Shown here: positions 36,982-47,353 of the stretch, piece after piece
Numbering within the stretch: position 1 is the first letter of the stretch
How the letters are laid out: the number at the start of each line of letters is the position of its first letter
Assembly (NCBI GenBank): GCA_015689705.1
Contig: WVSN01000021.1
Coordinates: forward strand, 1-47,353
DNA length: 47,353 nucleotides
Direction of reading: 5' to 3'
DNA from: Rhodobacterales bacterium HKCCE3408
GTDB lineage: Bacteria > Pseudomonadota > Alphaproteobacteria > Rhodobacterales > Rhodobacteraceae
Translations under genes and position numbers: made by a program
Notes under the pieces: generated by a model
What the model saw: the letters and a program-made list of their open reading frames with translations, nothing else
The model's database searches: none
What the model was told of the DNA's origin: nothing

Positions 36982-37734
36982 TCAGACGGCGGCCGCGATC
37001 ACGACCATCGCGGCCGCCTCTGCCAACTGGCAGCTGGCGCCGAGTATGTCGCCGGTCTGCCCGCCGATGCGCGCCTGCGCCATCCGCCCGATCCAGACCA
37101 GCGCCAGAGCCGCCAGCGCGGCCGCGCCGATCCCGCCGGGACAGAACACCGCCACCACCAGCCCGATGCCGACCGCGACCAGCGCGACACTTCGCGATGG
37201 CCGCCCGGTGATCTGCGCCAGCCCGTCCGGGCGCGCATGGGGCAAGGCGGCCATCAGCGCCGCCATCCCCGCCCGCGAAATCGCCGCGGCGGCAATCAGC
37301 GCCCAGACCGATCCGGCGGCCAGAAGCGCGGCGATGCAGCTCCAGCGCAGGATCAGCACAAGCCCGAGCGCCAGCACCCCGTAACTGCCGACCCGGCTGT
37401 CGCGCATGATCTCGAGCCGCCGCTCGCGCGTGGCGCCGCCGAACAGCCCGTCGGCGGTGTCGGCCAGCCCGTCTTCGTGCAATCCCCCGGTCAGCAGCAC
37501 CATCGCCGCCAGCCCGAGCACCGCGGCAGGCCAGACCGGCAAGCCCAGATGCGCGGCAATCGCAGCGACGCCAGCCCCCACTGCGCCGACCAGCGCGCCG
37601 ATCAGCGGCCAGGCCCAGGCCGCGGCGGCCATGCCGCCCGGTGCGGTCTCGACCGGCGGCACCGGGATGCGGGTCAGCAGCCCTGTTGCGCGGAAGAGAT
37701 CGCGGGCAAGCTCGCGCGGGTCGCTCGCGTGCAT
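36982..37734 (-). CDS. cobS: Adenosylcobinamide-GDP ribazoletransferase
   Basis: CobS joins adenosylcobinamide-GDP with alpha-ribazole (phosphate) to give cobalamin (phosphate), at the inner membrane. The 250-residue protein has the family motif LTGGLHEDGLADTADGLFGG and several membrane helices. The start MHASDP at 37734 has an AAAGG ribosome site. cobT is divergent and supplies the alpha-ribazole phosphate. The window's methylmalonyl-CoA mutase needs the product. No cobalamin riboswitch is seen in the 84-base region between cobS and cobT; that gap is too short to hold one. Confidence 0.93.
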   Translation of the reverse strand: MHASDPRELARDLFRATGLLTRIPVPPVETAPGGMAAAAWAWPLIGALVGAVGAGVAAIAAHLGLPVWPAAVLGLAAMVLLTGGLHEDGLADTADGLFGGATRERRLEIMRDSRVGSYGVLALGLVLILRWSCIAALLAAGSVWALIAAAAISRAGMAALMAALPHARPDGLAQITGRPSRSVALVAVGIGLVVAVFCPGGIGAAALAALALVWIGRMAQARIGGQTGDILGASCQLAEAAAMVVIAAAV

Positions 37735-37818
37735 CGGTGCGGCCTTTCTGTCCTGTTCCCTTGCGGCTCGGGCCGGTAAACACCAAGCGTCCCGCCACGG
37801 CAATCCGGAGAGCGCCCC

Positions 37819-38814
37819 ATGTTCGACAGCTTCGACGCGATCCGCGACAGACTGCTCAATGCGCCCGGCCCGGACGAGGACGCGCGCGCCAGGGCGGCGA
37901 CGCGGAATGCGACCCTCACGAAACCGCCCGGCGCGCTCGGCCGGCTCGAGGATCTGGCGCTGTGGTATGCTGGATGGCGCGGAGACCCGCGGCCCCGGAT
38001 CACCGCGCCGCAGGTGCTCGTTTTTGCCGGCAATCACGGCGTCGCCGCGCGCGGTGTCAGTGCGTTCCCGCCGGACGTGACCGCCCAGATGGTCGCCAAT
38101 TTCAAGGCCGGCGGGGCGGCGATCAACCAGCTCGTCGGGCTGGCCGGGGCGCGGCTCGACGTTATCGCGCTCGACCTCAACCGTCCGACGATGGATTTCA
38201 CCACCGGCCCGGCCATGGCGGCGACCGACTGCCTCGCGGCCTTCGGCACCGGCTGGCAGGCCGTCGGCCACGGCGCCGACCTTCTGGTGACGGGCGAGAT
38301 GGGGATCGGCAACACCACCTCCGCGGCGGCCATCGCCCATGCGCTTTACGGCGGGGCGGCGTCGGACTGGACCGGGCGGGGCACCGGGCTCGACGACGAC
38401 GGACTGGCGCGCAAGGCGCAGGTCGTGGCCGAAGGGCTCGCCGCCAACCCCGATGCCGCGCGGGATCCCTTCGCCGCGCTGCGCTGTCTCGGCGGCCGCG
38501 AAATCGCGGCCATGGCCGGCGCCATCGCCCGCGCGCGCTGCCTCCGCATCCCGGTCCTGCTTGACGGGTTCATCGCCACGGCGGCCGCCGCGGTGCTGCA
38601 CGAAGCCGTGCCCGGCGCGCTCGACCATGCGCAGGCGGGCCATGTCTCGGCAGAGGCCGCGCATGGCCGGCTTCTCGATCAGCTCGGCCTCGATCCGCTC
38701 CTGTCGCTCGGCCTCCGGCTTGGCGAGGGCACGGGCGCGGTGCTGGCGATCCAGGTGCTGAAGGGCGCGCTGGCCTGCCATTCGGGCATGGCCACGTTCG
38801 CCGAGGCCGGCGTG

Positions 38815-38826
<12 letters not shown>
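37819..38826 (+). CDS. cobT: Nicotinate-nucleotide-dimethylbenzimidazole phosphoribosyltransferase
   Basis: CobT transfers the phosphoribosyl group from nicotinate mononucleotide to 5,6-dimethylbenzimidazole, forming alpha-ribazole phosphate for cobalamin. The 335-residue length is typical. Motifs visible are [19 protein letters not shown] near the N-terminus, [31 protein letters not shown] and the C-terminal [12 protein letters not shown] where Glu303 is the catalytic base. The start at 37819 follows CCGGAG. It is divergent from cobS. Its last 12 bases overlap the Kef gene end on the other strand. Identification is firm. Confidence 0.95.
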
Positions 38827-40812
<1,986 letters not shown>

Positions 40813-40819
40813 TTGGACC

Positions 40820-41293
40820 TCACACGGGCAGGGGGGCGTCTGGCTTCAACTGATCCATGACGATCTGCGACTGGACGCGCGACACCGCCGGATGGGGCAA
40901 GAGTACCCCGTGGATAAGGTCATGCAAGGCCCCGAGGTCCGAGCACCAGACGCGCAGGAGGTAATCCGCCTCGCCGGTCATGGTGAAGGCGGCGGTGATC
41001 GCCGGTTGGGCACGGACGAGCCGGTGGAAATCGGCCGCGCCTTTCGGATCGTGGGTCGCGAGGCTGACCTGCACGAAGGCCTGAACGGCGAGACCGAGCT
41101 TCTTCGGGTCGACCAGCGCGCGCGCCCCGGTGATCAGCCCGGCCGCCTCGAGCCGCTGGCGCCGCCGCCCGGCCTGGCTCGCCGACAGGTTCAGCGCCCG
41201 CCCGAGATCCTCGGCCGTCAGGTCGGCATCGTCCTGCAACGCGCGCAGAAGGCGGCGGTCGGTCTCGTCGATCATGCGGGAAGTCTGCATCAT
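40820..41293 (-). CDS. Lrp/AsnC family transcriptional regulator
   Basis: The 157-residue protein has an AsnC-type winged helix-turn-helix (IDETDRRLLRALQDDADLTAEDLGRAL to SASQAGRRRQRLEAAGLI) and a C-terminal RAM ligand-binding domain with AVQAFVQVSLATHDP and TGEADYLLRVWC. It is divergent from hpd (tyrosine degradation), so it probably senses an aromatic amino acid or phenylpyruvate and controls hpd; this is inference. The 116-base gap has AT-rich patches suited to Lrp binding. The start at 41293 is one of two adjacent ATGs and has only a weak ribosome site. The Kef gene follows directly. Confidence 0.9.
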   Translation of the reverse strand: MMQTSRMIDETDRRLLRALQDDADLTAEDLGRALNLSASQAGRRRQRLEAAGLITGARALVDPKKLGLAVQAFVQVSLATHDPKGAADFHRLVRAQPAITAAFTMTGEADYLLRVWCSDLGALHDLIHGVLLPHPAVSRVQSQIVMDQLKPDAPLPV

Positions 41294-41409
41294 TCCGGCG
41301 GATTATGCAATTTTCAGGCGAATATCCTGCGGGTGATGCCAAAGATTGCGCAGATTCCGCGCGCGACTGGGCGTATCTTTAGGCCAATCCAGAACAATCG
41401 GAGGATTCC

Positions 41410-42516
41410 ATGGGACCCTTCCCGCACGACGCCCCCCGCGCGACCATTTCGGACCAGAATCCCGCCGGCACCGACGGCTTCGAATTCGTCGAATTCGCCC
41501 ATCCCGATCCGCAAGTCCTGCGCGATCTGTTCGACCGCATGGGCTATTCCCACGCCGCGACGCACAAGACCAAGGCGGTCGAGCTGTGGAAGCAGGGCGA
41601 CATCACCTACGTCCTGAACGCCGAGCCCGGCAGCTTCGCCGCGAAGTTCGTCGAGGAGCACGGCCCCTGCGCGCCGTCGATGGCCTGGCGGGTCGTCGAT
41701 GCGCAGCATGCCTACGACCACGCGGTGAAGATGGGAGCCGAGCCCTATGACGGCGACGACAAGACGGTCGACTGGCCGGCGATCAAGGGCATCGGCGGGT
41801 CGCTGATCTACTTCACCGACCAGTACTGGGACACCTCGCCCTATAACGAGGAGTTCGAGTGGCACTCGACCGCGCATCCAGACGGCGTCGGCTTCTTCTA
41901 TCTCGACCACCTCACCCACAATGTCTTCAAGGGCAACATGGACACGTGGTTCCGGTTCTACGGCGACCTGTTCAAATTCAAGGAGATCCGGTTCTTCGAC
42001 ATCGAGGGCAAGTATACCGGGCTCTTCTCCCGCGCACTGACCTCGCCCTGCGGCCGCATCCGGATCCCGATCAACGAGGACCGGGGCGAGACCGGCCAGA
42101 TCGTGAACTACCTCAAGAAATACAACGGCGAGGGCATCCAGCACATCGCCGTGGGCTCGAAGAACATCTACGACAGCGTCGACGCGATCGCCGCGCGCGG
42201 CGTGAAATTCATGCCCGGACCGCCGGACACCTATTACGAGCTTTCGAAAGAGCGGGTGCACGGCCACGAGGAGCCGATCGACCGGATGAAAAAGCACGGC
42301 ATCCTGATCGACGGCGAAGGCGTGGTCGACGGCGGCGAGACCAAGATCCTGCTGCAGATCTTCTCCAAGACGGTGATCGGGCCGATCTTCTTCGAGTTCA
42401 TCGAACGCAAGGGCGATGACGGCTTCGGCGAGGGCAACTTCAAGGCCCTGTTCGAGTCGATCGAGGCCGAGGAAATCGCCCAGGGTGAATACGGAGACGT
42501 GAAGGCGGCGGAATAG
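41410..42516 (+). CDS. hpd: 4-hydroxyphenylpyruvate dioxygenase
   Basis: HPPD converts 4-hydroxyphenylpyruvate to homogentisate with Fe(II) and oxygen, in tyrosine catabolism. The 368-residue protein has the metal ligands His167 (in DHLTHNV), His245 (in GIQHIA) and Glu329 (in GPIFFEFIER), and the conserved C-terminus FGEGNFKALFESIE. The GGAGG ribosome site lies 5 bases before the ATG. The downstream homogentisate genes are not here. The adjacent, divergent Lrp-type regulator likely controls it. Identification is firm. Confidence 0.96.
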   Translation: MGPFPHDAPRATISDQNPAGTDGFEFVEFAHPDPQVLRDLFDRMGYSHAATHKTKAVELWKQGDITYVLNAEPGSFAAKFVEEHGPCAPSMAWRVVDAQHAYDHAVKMGAEPYDGDDKTVDWPAIKGIGGSLIYFTDQYWDTSPYNEEFEWHSTAHPDGVGFFYLDHLTHNVFKGNMDTWFRFYGDLFKFKEIRFFDIEGKYTGLFSRALTSPCGRIRIPINEDRGETGQIVNYLKKYNGEGIQHIAVGSKNIYDSVDAIAARGVKFMPGPPDTYYELSKERVHGHEEPIDRMKKHGILIDGEGVVDGGETKILLQIFSKTVIGPIFFEFIERKGDDGFGEGNFKALFESIEAEEIAQGEYGDVKAAE

Positions 42517-42543
42517 TCCGCAGGCGGCCCGTCCCGGATGGCG

Positions 42544-42576
42544 AACGCCCCCGCACCGGTCCGGTGCGGGGGCGTT
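42544..42576. terminator. Long perfect hairpin between convergent hpd and the 42614 gene
   Basis: AACGCCCCCGCACCGG (42544-42559) pairs with CCGGTGCGGGGGCGTT (42561-42576), 16 base pairs with a one-base centre. There is no T-tract. It likely serves as a bidirectional terminator or mRNA-end barrier for the convergent genes. Confidence 0.75.
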
Positions 42577-42613
42577 GCCGTTCACGAGGGGAAGTCGGGG
42601 GATCGGGGCCGGG

Positions 42614-43108
42614 TCAGACGCGGTCGTCGACGATCACGTCGACGCTGCCGTCGGCCGCGGCGATCACCGCGATCACCTCGTCCGCGCTATGGCCATCGGC
42701 CTCGAGCGCCGCGACGAGTTCGGCGTTTCCCTGGACCTCGTCGCGGATGCTTTTCACCGTGTCGCCGGCATCGGCGATGGCCTGGTCGAGCGCCTCACCG
42801 TTGGACTGGCCCTGCGCATTCCGAAGTTCGGACACCGCGACGACCTCGATCTCGGTCGAGGCGTCGATCCCGGCGACATCGGTCGAGCCCTGCTGCCCGT
42901 TTCTGAGCGCCGAGACCACGCGGCCGACATTGACCCGGGTCGCGGCGTCGGCGCGCATCTCCGCGCCCTGTTCGGCGCTGCTTTCCAGCTGGAGCGTTTC
43001 GCCGGCATCGAGGCCCAGTTCGGTATCCAGGTTCTGCGCGAGGGCGGCACCCGAAAGGCCGGTGGCGAGAATGGCGGCGAGGCCGGTCGTCGTTTTGCGG
43101 AAGGACAT
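42614..43108 (-). CDS. Secreted hypothetical protein
   Basis: The 164-residue product has a Sec signal (MSFRKTTTGLAAILATGLSG, cleavage after ALA-Q near residue 24) and an acidic mature region of alternating helical segments: GVDAGETLQLE-like start, TRVNVGRVVSALRNGQQG, EIEVVAVSELRNAQGQSNGEAL and a C-terminal hydrophobic-acidic end (VDVIVDDRV). No family is recognised. A strong AAAGGAGG ribosome site precedes the start. A near-EcfG promoter (one mismatch) lies about 140 bases upstream on the same strand. Function unknown; coding is well supported. Confidence 0.75.
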   Translation of the reverse strand: MSFRKTTTGLAAILATGLSGAALAQNLDTELGLDAGETLQLESSAEQGAEMRADAATRVNVGRVVSALRNGQQGSTDVAGIDASTEIEVVAVSELRNAQGQSNGEALDQAIADAGDTVKSIRDEVQGNAELVAALEADGHSADEVIAVIAAADGSVDVIVDDRV

Positions 43109-43246
43109 GACATCCTCCTTTCCTTGGCTGTCCGGCCGCCACTCCGGCGACCGGTCGGACAGAGGTGGTGACACGACGGCCGCCTGCCAGCCCCGGACCC
43201 GGGGTCAGGCAGACCGTTCGGCCATGTCCGGCCGGTCGGGCGCAAT

Positions 43247-43272
43247 GACGACAGCGGCGACCTGCCGGTTCC
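43247..43272 (-). promoter_or_regulatory. Near-consensus EcfG-type promoter for the 42614 gene
   Basis: On the minus strand GGAAC (complement of 43268-43272) and CGTC (complement of 43247-43250) are spaced 17 bases. CGTC differs from CGTT at one base, so the call is weak. It lies in the 277-base region shared with the divergent isomerase gene. Confidence 0.35.
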
Positions 43273-43385
43273 GCCGCTGCCGGGGCGACACGCCGTCACG
43301 TCCGCCGCGGGCCAGTCCGCGTTCCGACCGCGCTTGAATTCCGGCCCGGACGGGGGCCATTCTGACCCGCGAGGGAGGAGCCGCC

Positions 43386-44072
43386 ATGAAACGATCCGAG
43401 GTGAACGCGCTGATCGACGAGGGCGCGGCCTTCATCCGCTCTCACGGCTTCGCCTTGCCGCCTTTCGCCCATTGGAGCCCGGAGGAGCTTCAGGCGCGCA
43501 AGACCGAGGCGAAGGCGGTGATCGACGGCCGCTGCGGCTGGGACGTGACGGATTACGGCGCGGGGCGCTACGACGAGATGGGGCTCTTTCTCTTCACGCT
43601 CCGAAACGGCCGGCTCGCCGATCTGAAGCGCGGCGGCGGCATGTGCTATGCCGAGAAGCTGCTGATCTCGAAACAGGACCAGCTCTCGCCGATGCACCGC
43701 CACTACCTGAAGGCCGAGGACATCATCAATCGCGGCGGGGCGACGCTCGCGATCGAGCTTTACGGATCGGCCCCGGACGGCTCCTGCGACGAGACGGCCG
43801 GCGGCACGGTTCTCTGCGACGGTATCGCCCGCACCTTCGCACCCGGCGAGGTGCTCCGCTTCGCCCCGGGCGAGAGCGTCACGCTGATGCCCGGCGACTG
43901 GCACGCCTTCTGGGGCGAAGGCGGCGACGTGCTGATCGGTGAGGTCTCGACCGTCAACGACGACGAGACCGACAACTGGTTCCGCGAACCGATCGGCCGC
44001 TTCTCGACTATCGAGGAGGATGTCGCGCCGGTGCACCTTCTCGTCTCGGATTACGCGCGCTGGCTGGCCTGA
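43386..44072 (+). CDS. D-lyxose isomerase family protein
   Basis: The 228-residue product belongs to the D-lyxose isomerase (DUF1498) cupin family that interconverts D-lyxose and D-xylulose (and mannose/fructose). Metal ligands of the cupin are readable: His104 and His106 in SPMHRHYLKAEDI, Glu111, and His173 in PGDWHAFWGEGG. The N-terminal helix SPEELQARKTEAK is typical. Start 43386 has GAGGGAGGAG upstream. No sugar transporter or regulator is adjacent, so substrate in vivo is uncertain. A hairpin-repeat element follows the stop. Confidence 0.88.
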   Translation: MKRSEVNALIDEGAAFIRSHGFALPPFAHWSPEELQARKTEAKAVIDGRCGWDVTDYGAGRYDEMGLFLFTLRNGRLADLKRGGGMCYAEKLLISKQDQLSPMHRHYLKAEDIINRGGATLAIELYGSAPDGSCDETAGGTVLCDGIARTFAPGEVLRFAPGESVTLMPGDWHAFWGEGGDVLIGEVSTVNDDETDNWFREPIGRFSTIEEDVAPVHLLVSDYARWLA

Positions 44073-44074
44073 GA

Positions 44075-44133
44075 GGGGGCGCTGCCCCCGTCGCCTGACG
44101 GCGACTCCCCCGGAGGTATTTGGAAAGCAAAGA
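44075..44133. repeat. Dispersed GC-rich hairpin element, copy 2
   Basis: Same layout as copy 1 at 13197: GGGGGC (44075-44080) with GCCCCC (44084-44089), a second stem GTCGCC/GGCGAC, then CCCCCGGAGGTATTT and AAGCAAAGA. It starts 3 bases after the isomerase stop. Orientation is the same as copy 1. Confidence 0.75.
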
Positions 44134-44161
44134 GGAGCAGGCGCTCACCCCGTCTTTGCTT
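44125..44161. terminator. Inverted repeat between convergent isomerase and purD genes
   Basis: AAGCAAAGA (44125-44133) and TCTTTGCTT (44153-44161) are perfect complements, enclosing GAGC (44135-44138) with GCTC (44143-44146). It uses the end of the repeat element and could terminate transcription from both sides. Confidence 0.55.
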
Positions 44162-44224
44162 GAGAACTACTCCCGCCGGAGGTGACGCGGCCGAGGCGGG
44201 CTCGAGGCCCGCCGAGGGCGCCCT

Positions 44225-45487
44225 TCAGAGCGCTCGCCAGCCGATATCGCGCCGGCAGAAGCCGCCGGGCCAGTCGATCCGGTCGACCATGGCGTAGGCC
44301 TCGTCCCGCGCGTCGGCCAGCGTGTCGCCGCGGGCGGTCACGTTCAGGACCCGGCCGCCCGCGGCGCGCCACTGGCCGCCCTCCCGCGCCGTGCCGGCAT
44401 GGAAGGTCATGTGCCGGCTGTCTTCGGGCAGGCCGTCGAGCCCGCCGATCACGCTGCCCTTCTCGTAGGCGCCGGGATAGCCCTCGGCCGCCATCACGAC
44501 CGTCATCGCGTGATCCTCGGCCCATGTAACCGCCATTTCCGACAGCCGCCCCTCGGCGCAGGCCAGCATCAGGTCGAGCGCCTGCGCGCCGAGCCGCATC
44601 ATCAGGACCTGGCATTCCGGGTCGCCGAAGCGGACATTGTATTCCACGAGCCGCGCCTCGCCGTTCTCGATCATCAGCCCGGCATAGAGCACGCCGCGAT
44701 AGGGCGTGCCGCGCCGGGCCATCTCGGCGATGGTCGGCTTCACGATCCGCTCGAGTGCTCCTTCGGCGACGGCGTCGGTCAGCACCGGGGCCGGGGAATA
44801 GGCGCCCATGCCGCCGGTATTGGGCCCGGTATCGCCTTCGCCCACCCGCTTGTGATCCTGCGCGGTGCCGATGGGCAGCACCGTCTCGCCGTCCGACAGG
44901 ACGAAGAAGCTGGCTTCCTCGCCGGCCATGAACTCCTCGATCACGACACTCGCCCCGGCTGCGCCGAAGCCGCCGCCGAGCATGTCCTCGACCGCGATGA
45001 TCGCGTGTTCCTCGGTTTCGGCTACGATCACGCCCTTGCCGGCGGCGAGCCCGTCGGCCTTCACGACGATGGGCGCGCCGGCCTTGTGGATGTAGTCCTT
45101 CGCCGCGTCCACGTCGGTGAACCGGGCCCAGGCCGCGGTCGGCGCGCCGGCCGCTTCGCAGATTTCCTTGGTGAAGGTCTTCGACGCCTCGAGCCGCGCG
45201 GCCGCGCCCGAGGGCCCGAAGGCGAGGATCTCGGCCGCGTCGAGCGCATCGACCACGCCGGCGGCCAGCGGCGCTTCGGGGCCCACGATGACGAAGTCGA
45301 TCGCCTCCTCGGCGGCGAAATCCACCACCGCGCCCGGATCCTCGATATCGAGATTGGCGCAGGTCGCGATCTGCGCGATCCCGGCATTGCCCGGCGCCAC
45401 GATCAGCTTGTCGCATTTGGGATTCTGCAGGACCGCCCAGGCCAGGCTGTGTTCCCGCCCGCCGCCGCCGAGGATGAGGATGTTCAT
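44225..45487 (-). CDS. purD: Phosphoribosylamine-glycine ligase
   Basis: PurD joins glycine to 5-phosphoribosylamine with ATP in purine synthesis. The 420-residue product has the N-terminal MNILILGGGGREHSLAWAV, the ATP-grasp domain (IVVKADGLAAGKGVIVAE) and the C-terminal region YNVRFGDPECQVLMMRLG. The start at 45487 matches the usual PurD N-terminus, though the ribosome site is stronger for an upstream in-frame ATG at 45535. It stands alone on the minus strand. Identification is firm. Confidence 0.96.
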   Translation of the reverse strand: MNILILGGGGREHSLAWAVLQNPKCDKLIVAPGNAGIAQIATCANLDIEDPGAVVDFAAEEAIDFVIVGPEAPLAAGVVDALDAAEILAFGPSGAAARLEASKTFTKEICEAAGAPTAAWARFTDVDAAKDYIHKAGAPIVVKADGLAAGKGVIVAETEEHAIIAVEDMLGGGFGAAGASVVIEEFMAGEEASFFVLSDGETVLPIGTAQDHKRVGEGDTGPNTGGMGAYSPAPVLTDAVAEGALERIVKPTIAEMARRGTPYRGVLYAGLMIENGEARLVEYNVRFGDPECQVLMMRLGAQALDLMLACAEGRLSEMAVTWAEDHAMTVVMAAEGYPGAYEKGSVIGGLDGLPEDSRHMTFHAGTAREGGQWRAAGGRVLNVTARGDTLADARDEAYAMVDRIDWPGGFCRRDIGWRAL

Positions 45488-45563
45488 GGGCCCGCCCGCA
45501 CGCTGTTCCGCACGGTGGGTTCCTAGCGTCCGCATGACCCCTCGGCAACCGGGCCCGGACCGC

Positions 45564-45589
45564 GGAACCGGTGCCGGGGCGGACCCGTT
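45564..45589 (+). promoter_or_regulatory. EcfG-type general stress promoter (GGAAC-N17-CGTT)
   Basis: GGAAC at 45564-45568 and CGTT at 45586-45589 with exactly 17 bases between, identical in form to the one at 19970. It lies 40 bases before the PfpI/DJ-1 gene, a class often under general stress control. Confidence 0.72.
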
Positions 45590-45628
45590 GGGTCAGCAAC
45601 GTCCACTCAACAGACAGGAGACCCAGAC

Positions 45629-46189
45629 ATGGCCCTTCTCGACAACAAGACGATCGCCGTTCTTGCCACCCACGGCTTCGAACAGTCCGAGCTGGAACGC
45701 CCGCTGCATGGCCTGCGCGAGGCCGGGGCGACGGTCCACGTCATCGCGCCGGAAGACGGCGAGATCCGCGGCTGGAGCGGCAATGACTGGGGCAATCCGG
45801 TCAAGGTCGACCGCACGCTTGGCGACGCCAAGGCCGACGACTACAACGCGCTCGTGCTGCCGGGCGGGCAGATCAACCCCGACCTTCTGCGCGTGAACGC
45901 CGATGCGCTGCATTTCATTCGCGAGTTCTACCGTAACGGCAAGGTGATCGCGGCCGTCTGCCACGCGCCCTGGCTGCTCGTGGAGACCGGGATCGCCGAG
46001 GGCCGGACGATGACCTCGTACCATTCGATCAAGACGGATGTCGCCAATGCCGGCGCAACCTGGGTCGACGAGGCGGTGGTCGCCGACAACGGCATCGTCA
46101 CCAGCCGCAATCCGGGCGACCTCGACAAGTTCGTCGAGAAGATCATCGAGGAGGTCCGGGAAGGCCGCCACCAGCGCTCCGCCGCCTGA
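45629..46189 (+). CDS. DJ-1/PfpI family protein (YhbO-like)
   Basis: The 186-residue protein is of the PfpI/YhbO type: class I amidotransferase-like fold with the nucleophile Cys111 in [10 protein letters not shown] followed by His112, a [10 protein letters not shown] segment and [14 protein letters not shown]. Related proteins act as general stress proteins, with deglycase, protease or chaperone activity debated. An ACAGGAG ribosome site and the EcfG-type promoter lie upstream. It ends 38 bases before xseA starts. The family call is firm; the activity is not. Confidence 0.92.
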   Translation: MALLDNKTIAVLATHGFEQSELERPLHGLREAGATVHVIAPEDGEIRGWSGNDWGNPVKVDRTLGDAKADDYNALVLPGGQINPDLLRVNADALHFIREFYRNGKVIAAVCHAPWLLVETGIAEGRTMTSYHSIKTDVANAGATWVDEAVVADNGIVTSRNPGDLDKFVEKIIEEVREGRHQRSAA

Positions 46190-46226
46190 CTGGCGCAGGG
46201 CAAACGGATCGGGCATGGTGCGCGCC

Positions 46227-47353
46227 ATGTCCGATCTGATCGACGACGAAAGCCCCGCCGGCAACACGCCCGAGTTCACCGTTTCCGAGCTGTCCGGCTC
46301 GATCAAGCGGACGCTCGAGGGCGCCTATGGCCGCGTCCGGGTGCGGGGCGAGATCGGGCGGCTCAGCCGGCCCCGGTCCGGCCATCTCTACTATGACCTG
46401 AAGGACGACAAGAACGTCATCAACTGCACCACGTGGAAGGGGCAGGTGGCGGGTCTCGGCATGGAGCCCGAGGAAGGGCTGGAGGTGATCGTCACCGGCC
46501 GGCTCAGCACCTACGCGCCGCAATCGCGCTACAACCTCAATGTCGACACGATCGAGGTCGCCGGCGAGGGCGCGCTGATGGCGATGCTCGAGAAGCGGCG
46601 CAAGGCGCTGGCGGCCGAGGGGCTGTTCGACGAGGCGCGGAAGAAGGCCCTGCCGTTCCTGCCGGAAGTGATCGGCGTCGTTACATCGCCTTCGGGCGCG
46701 GTGATCCGCGACATCCTGCACCGGCTGCGCGACCGCTTCCCGCGCCGGGTCCTGATCTGGCCCGTCGCCGTGCAGGGCCAGAATTCCGCGCCCGAGGTGG
46801 CGCGCGCGATCCGGGGGTTCAATGCGCTGGCGCAGGGCGGGGCGATCCCGCGGCCCGATCTTCTGATCGTGGCGCGCGGCGGCGGCTCGCTGGAAGACCT
46901 CTGGGGCTTCAACGAGGAGATCGTGGTGCGCGCGGCGGCCGAGAGCGCGATCCCGCTGATCTCGGCCGTCGGGCACGAGACCGACACCACGCTGATCGAC
47001 TTCGCCGTCGACCGCCGCGCGCCGACGCCGACGGCGGCGGCCGAGATGGCGGTGCCGGTCCGGCTCGACCTGCTGAACTGGGTCCGGTCGCAGGGCAATT
47101 ACATGGGCAACGCGATGGCCTCGGCGCTGACCGCGCGGCGCCAGCGGCTCAGCGATATCGGACGGGGCCTGCCGCGGATCGAAAGCCTGCTCGATACCCC
47201 GCGCCAGAGGCTCGACCGGCTGTCGGAGAAACTCGGGCCTGCGCTGATCGCCGCGGTGCAGGTGCGCCGCCAGCAACTGGCCGACCGGGCCGCGCGGCTT
47301 GCGCCGGGGCTGGAGCGCGGGGTCTCGCGCCGGCGGGTGCGGCTGACCGAGAC
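46227..47353 (+). CDS. xseA: Exodeoxyribonuclease VII large subunit (3' end outside window)
   Basis: XseA with XseB degrades single-stranded DNA. The visible 375 codons give an N-terminal OB-fold domain ([25 protein letters not shown], then [15 protein letters not shown]), the catalytic region with [38 protein letters not shown] and [17 protein letters not shown], and the start of the coiled-coil segment. The start [10 protein letters not shown] at 46227 is preferred; an in-frame ATG at 46215 is an alternative. No stop is reached before 47353. Identification is firm. Confidence 0.94.
   Translation, partial: MSDLIDDESPAGNTPEFTVSELSGSIKRTLEGAYGRVRVRGEIGRLSRPRSGHLYYDLKDDKNVINCTTWKGQVAGLGMEPEEGLEVIVTGRLSTYAPQSRYNLNVDTIEVAGEGALMAMLEKRRKALAAEGLFDEARKKALPFLPEVIGVVTSPSGAVIRDILHRLRDRFPRRVLIWPVAVQGQNSAPEVARAIRGFNALAQGGAIPRPDLLIVARGGGSLEDLWGFNEEIVVRAAAESAIPLISAVGHETDTTLIDFAVDRRAPTPTAAAEMAVPVRLDLLNWVRSQGNYMGNAMASALTARRQRLSDIGRGLPRIESLLDTPRQRLDRLSEKLGPALIAAVQVRRQQLADRAARLAPGLERGVSRRRVRLTE

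Noticed and set aside
37735-37818. Possible cobalamin riboswitch between cobS and cobT
   Set aside because: The gap is only 84 bases, too short for the aptamer, and no B12-box-like sequence is visible.

Overview
The window is 47 kb of GC-rich chromosome from an alphaproteobacterium. It is almost certainly Rhodobacteraceae (Rhodobacter, Paracoccus or roseobacter type). The clues are an ScfR-type PccR regulator linked to propionyl-CoA carboxylase genes, a short ProRS without editing insert, CarD, HdaA, an EcfG-type promoter signature, and the dispersed GC-rich hairpin element followed by GGAGGTATTT that is common in this family. There are no rRNA genes, tRNAs, insertion sequences, phage genes or CRISPR arrays. 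Nearly everything is chromosomal core or near-core.

Region by region: (1) 1-13.2 kb is a propionate/methylmalonyl-CoA locus: regulator pccR, a HIT protein, a Bcr/CflA exporter, pccB, a lipoprotein, a conserved unknown, a glycine-zipper lipoprotein, pccA, a DUF4174 protein, a sulfotransferase-like protein and B12-dependent methylmalonyl-CoA mutase. TTTGCAAA operator clusters lie in front of pccR and pccB. Together PccAB and the mutase turn propionyl-CoA into succinyl-CoA; the epimerase gene is not in the window. (2) 13.3-17.7 kb: MAPEG protein, nhaA, a BAAT-like hydrolase, an AI-2E/PerM permease coupled to hdaA. (3) 17.7-22.9 kb: a polyphosphate and stress block, ppk1, then three tiny envelope/stress genes behind an EcfG-type promoter, then ppx and a DUF1232 protein. 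(4) 22.9-31.4 kb: a methyltransferase, proS, a minus-strand nitrilase plus orphan Tat-exported ABC binding protein, lolC/E-lolD, a lysophospholipase-like hydrolase and an SCP2 protein. (5) 31.4-37 kb: TPR protein, a SUV3-like helicase, an S4 RNA-binding protein apparently started at CTG, fdxA, and carD behind a structured leader with an internal terminator, then a lipoprotein. (6) 37-40.8 kb: cobS/cobT (lower-ligand assembly of cobalamin, the cofactor of the mutase in region 1) and a Kef-type antiporter. (7) 40.8-47.35 kb: Lrp regulator divergent from hpd, a secreted unknown, D-lyxose isomerase, purD, a PfpI/DJ-1 protein behind a second EcfG-type promoter, and the 5' part of xseA.

No obviously new multi-gene defence or mobile system is visible. 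The most unusual signals are regulatory: the multi-site PccR operator array, two matching GGAAC-N17-CGTT promoters, the terminator-containing leader upstream of carD, a candidate small RNA between the pcc genes, a three-copy nonamer between nhaA and the hydrolase, a palindromic TetR-like operator in front of lolC/the orphan binding protein, and the CTG start of the S4 gene. All regulatory calls come from reading sequence only.
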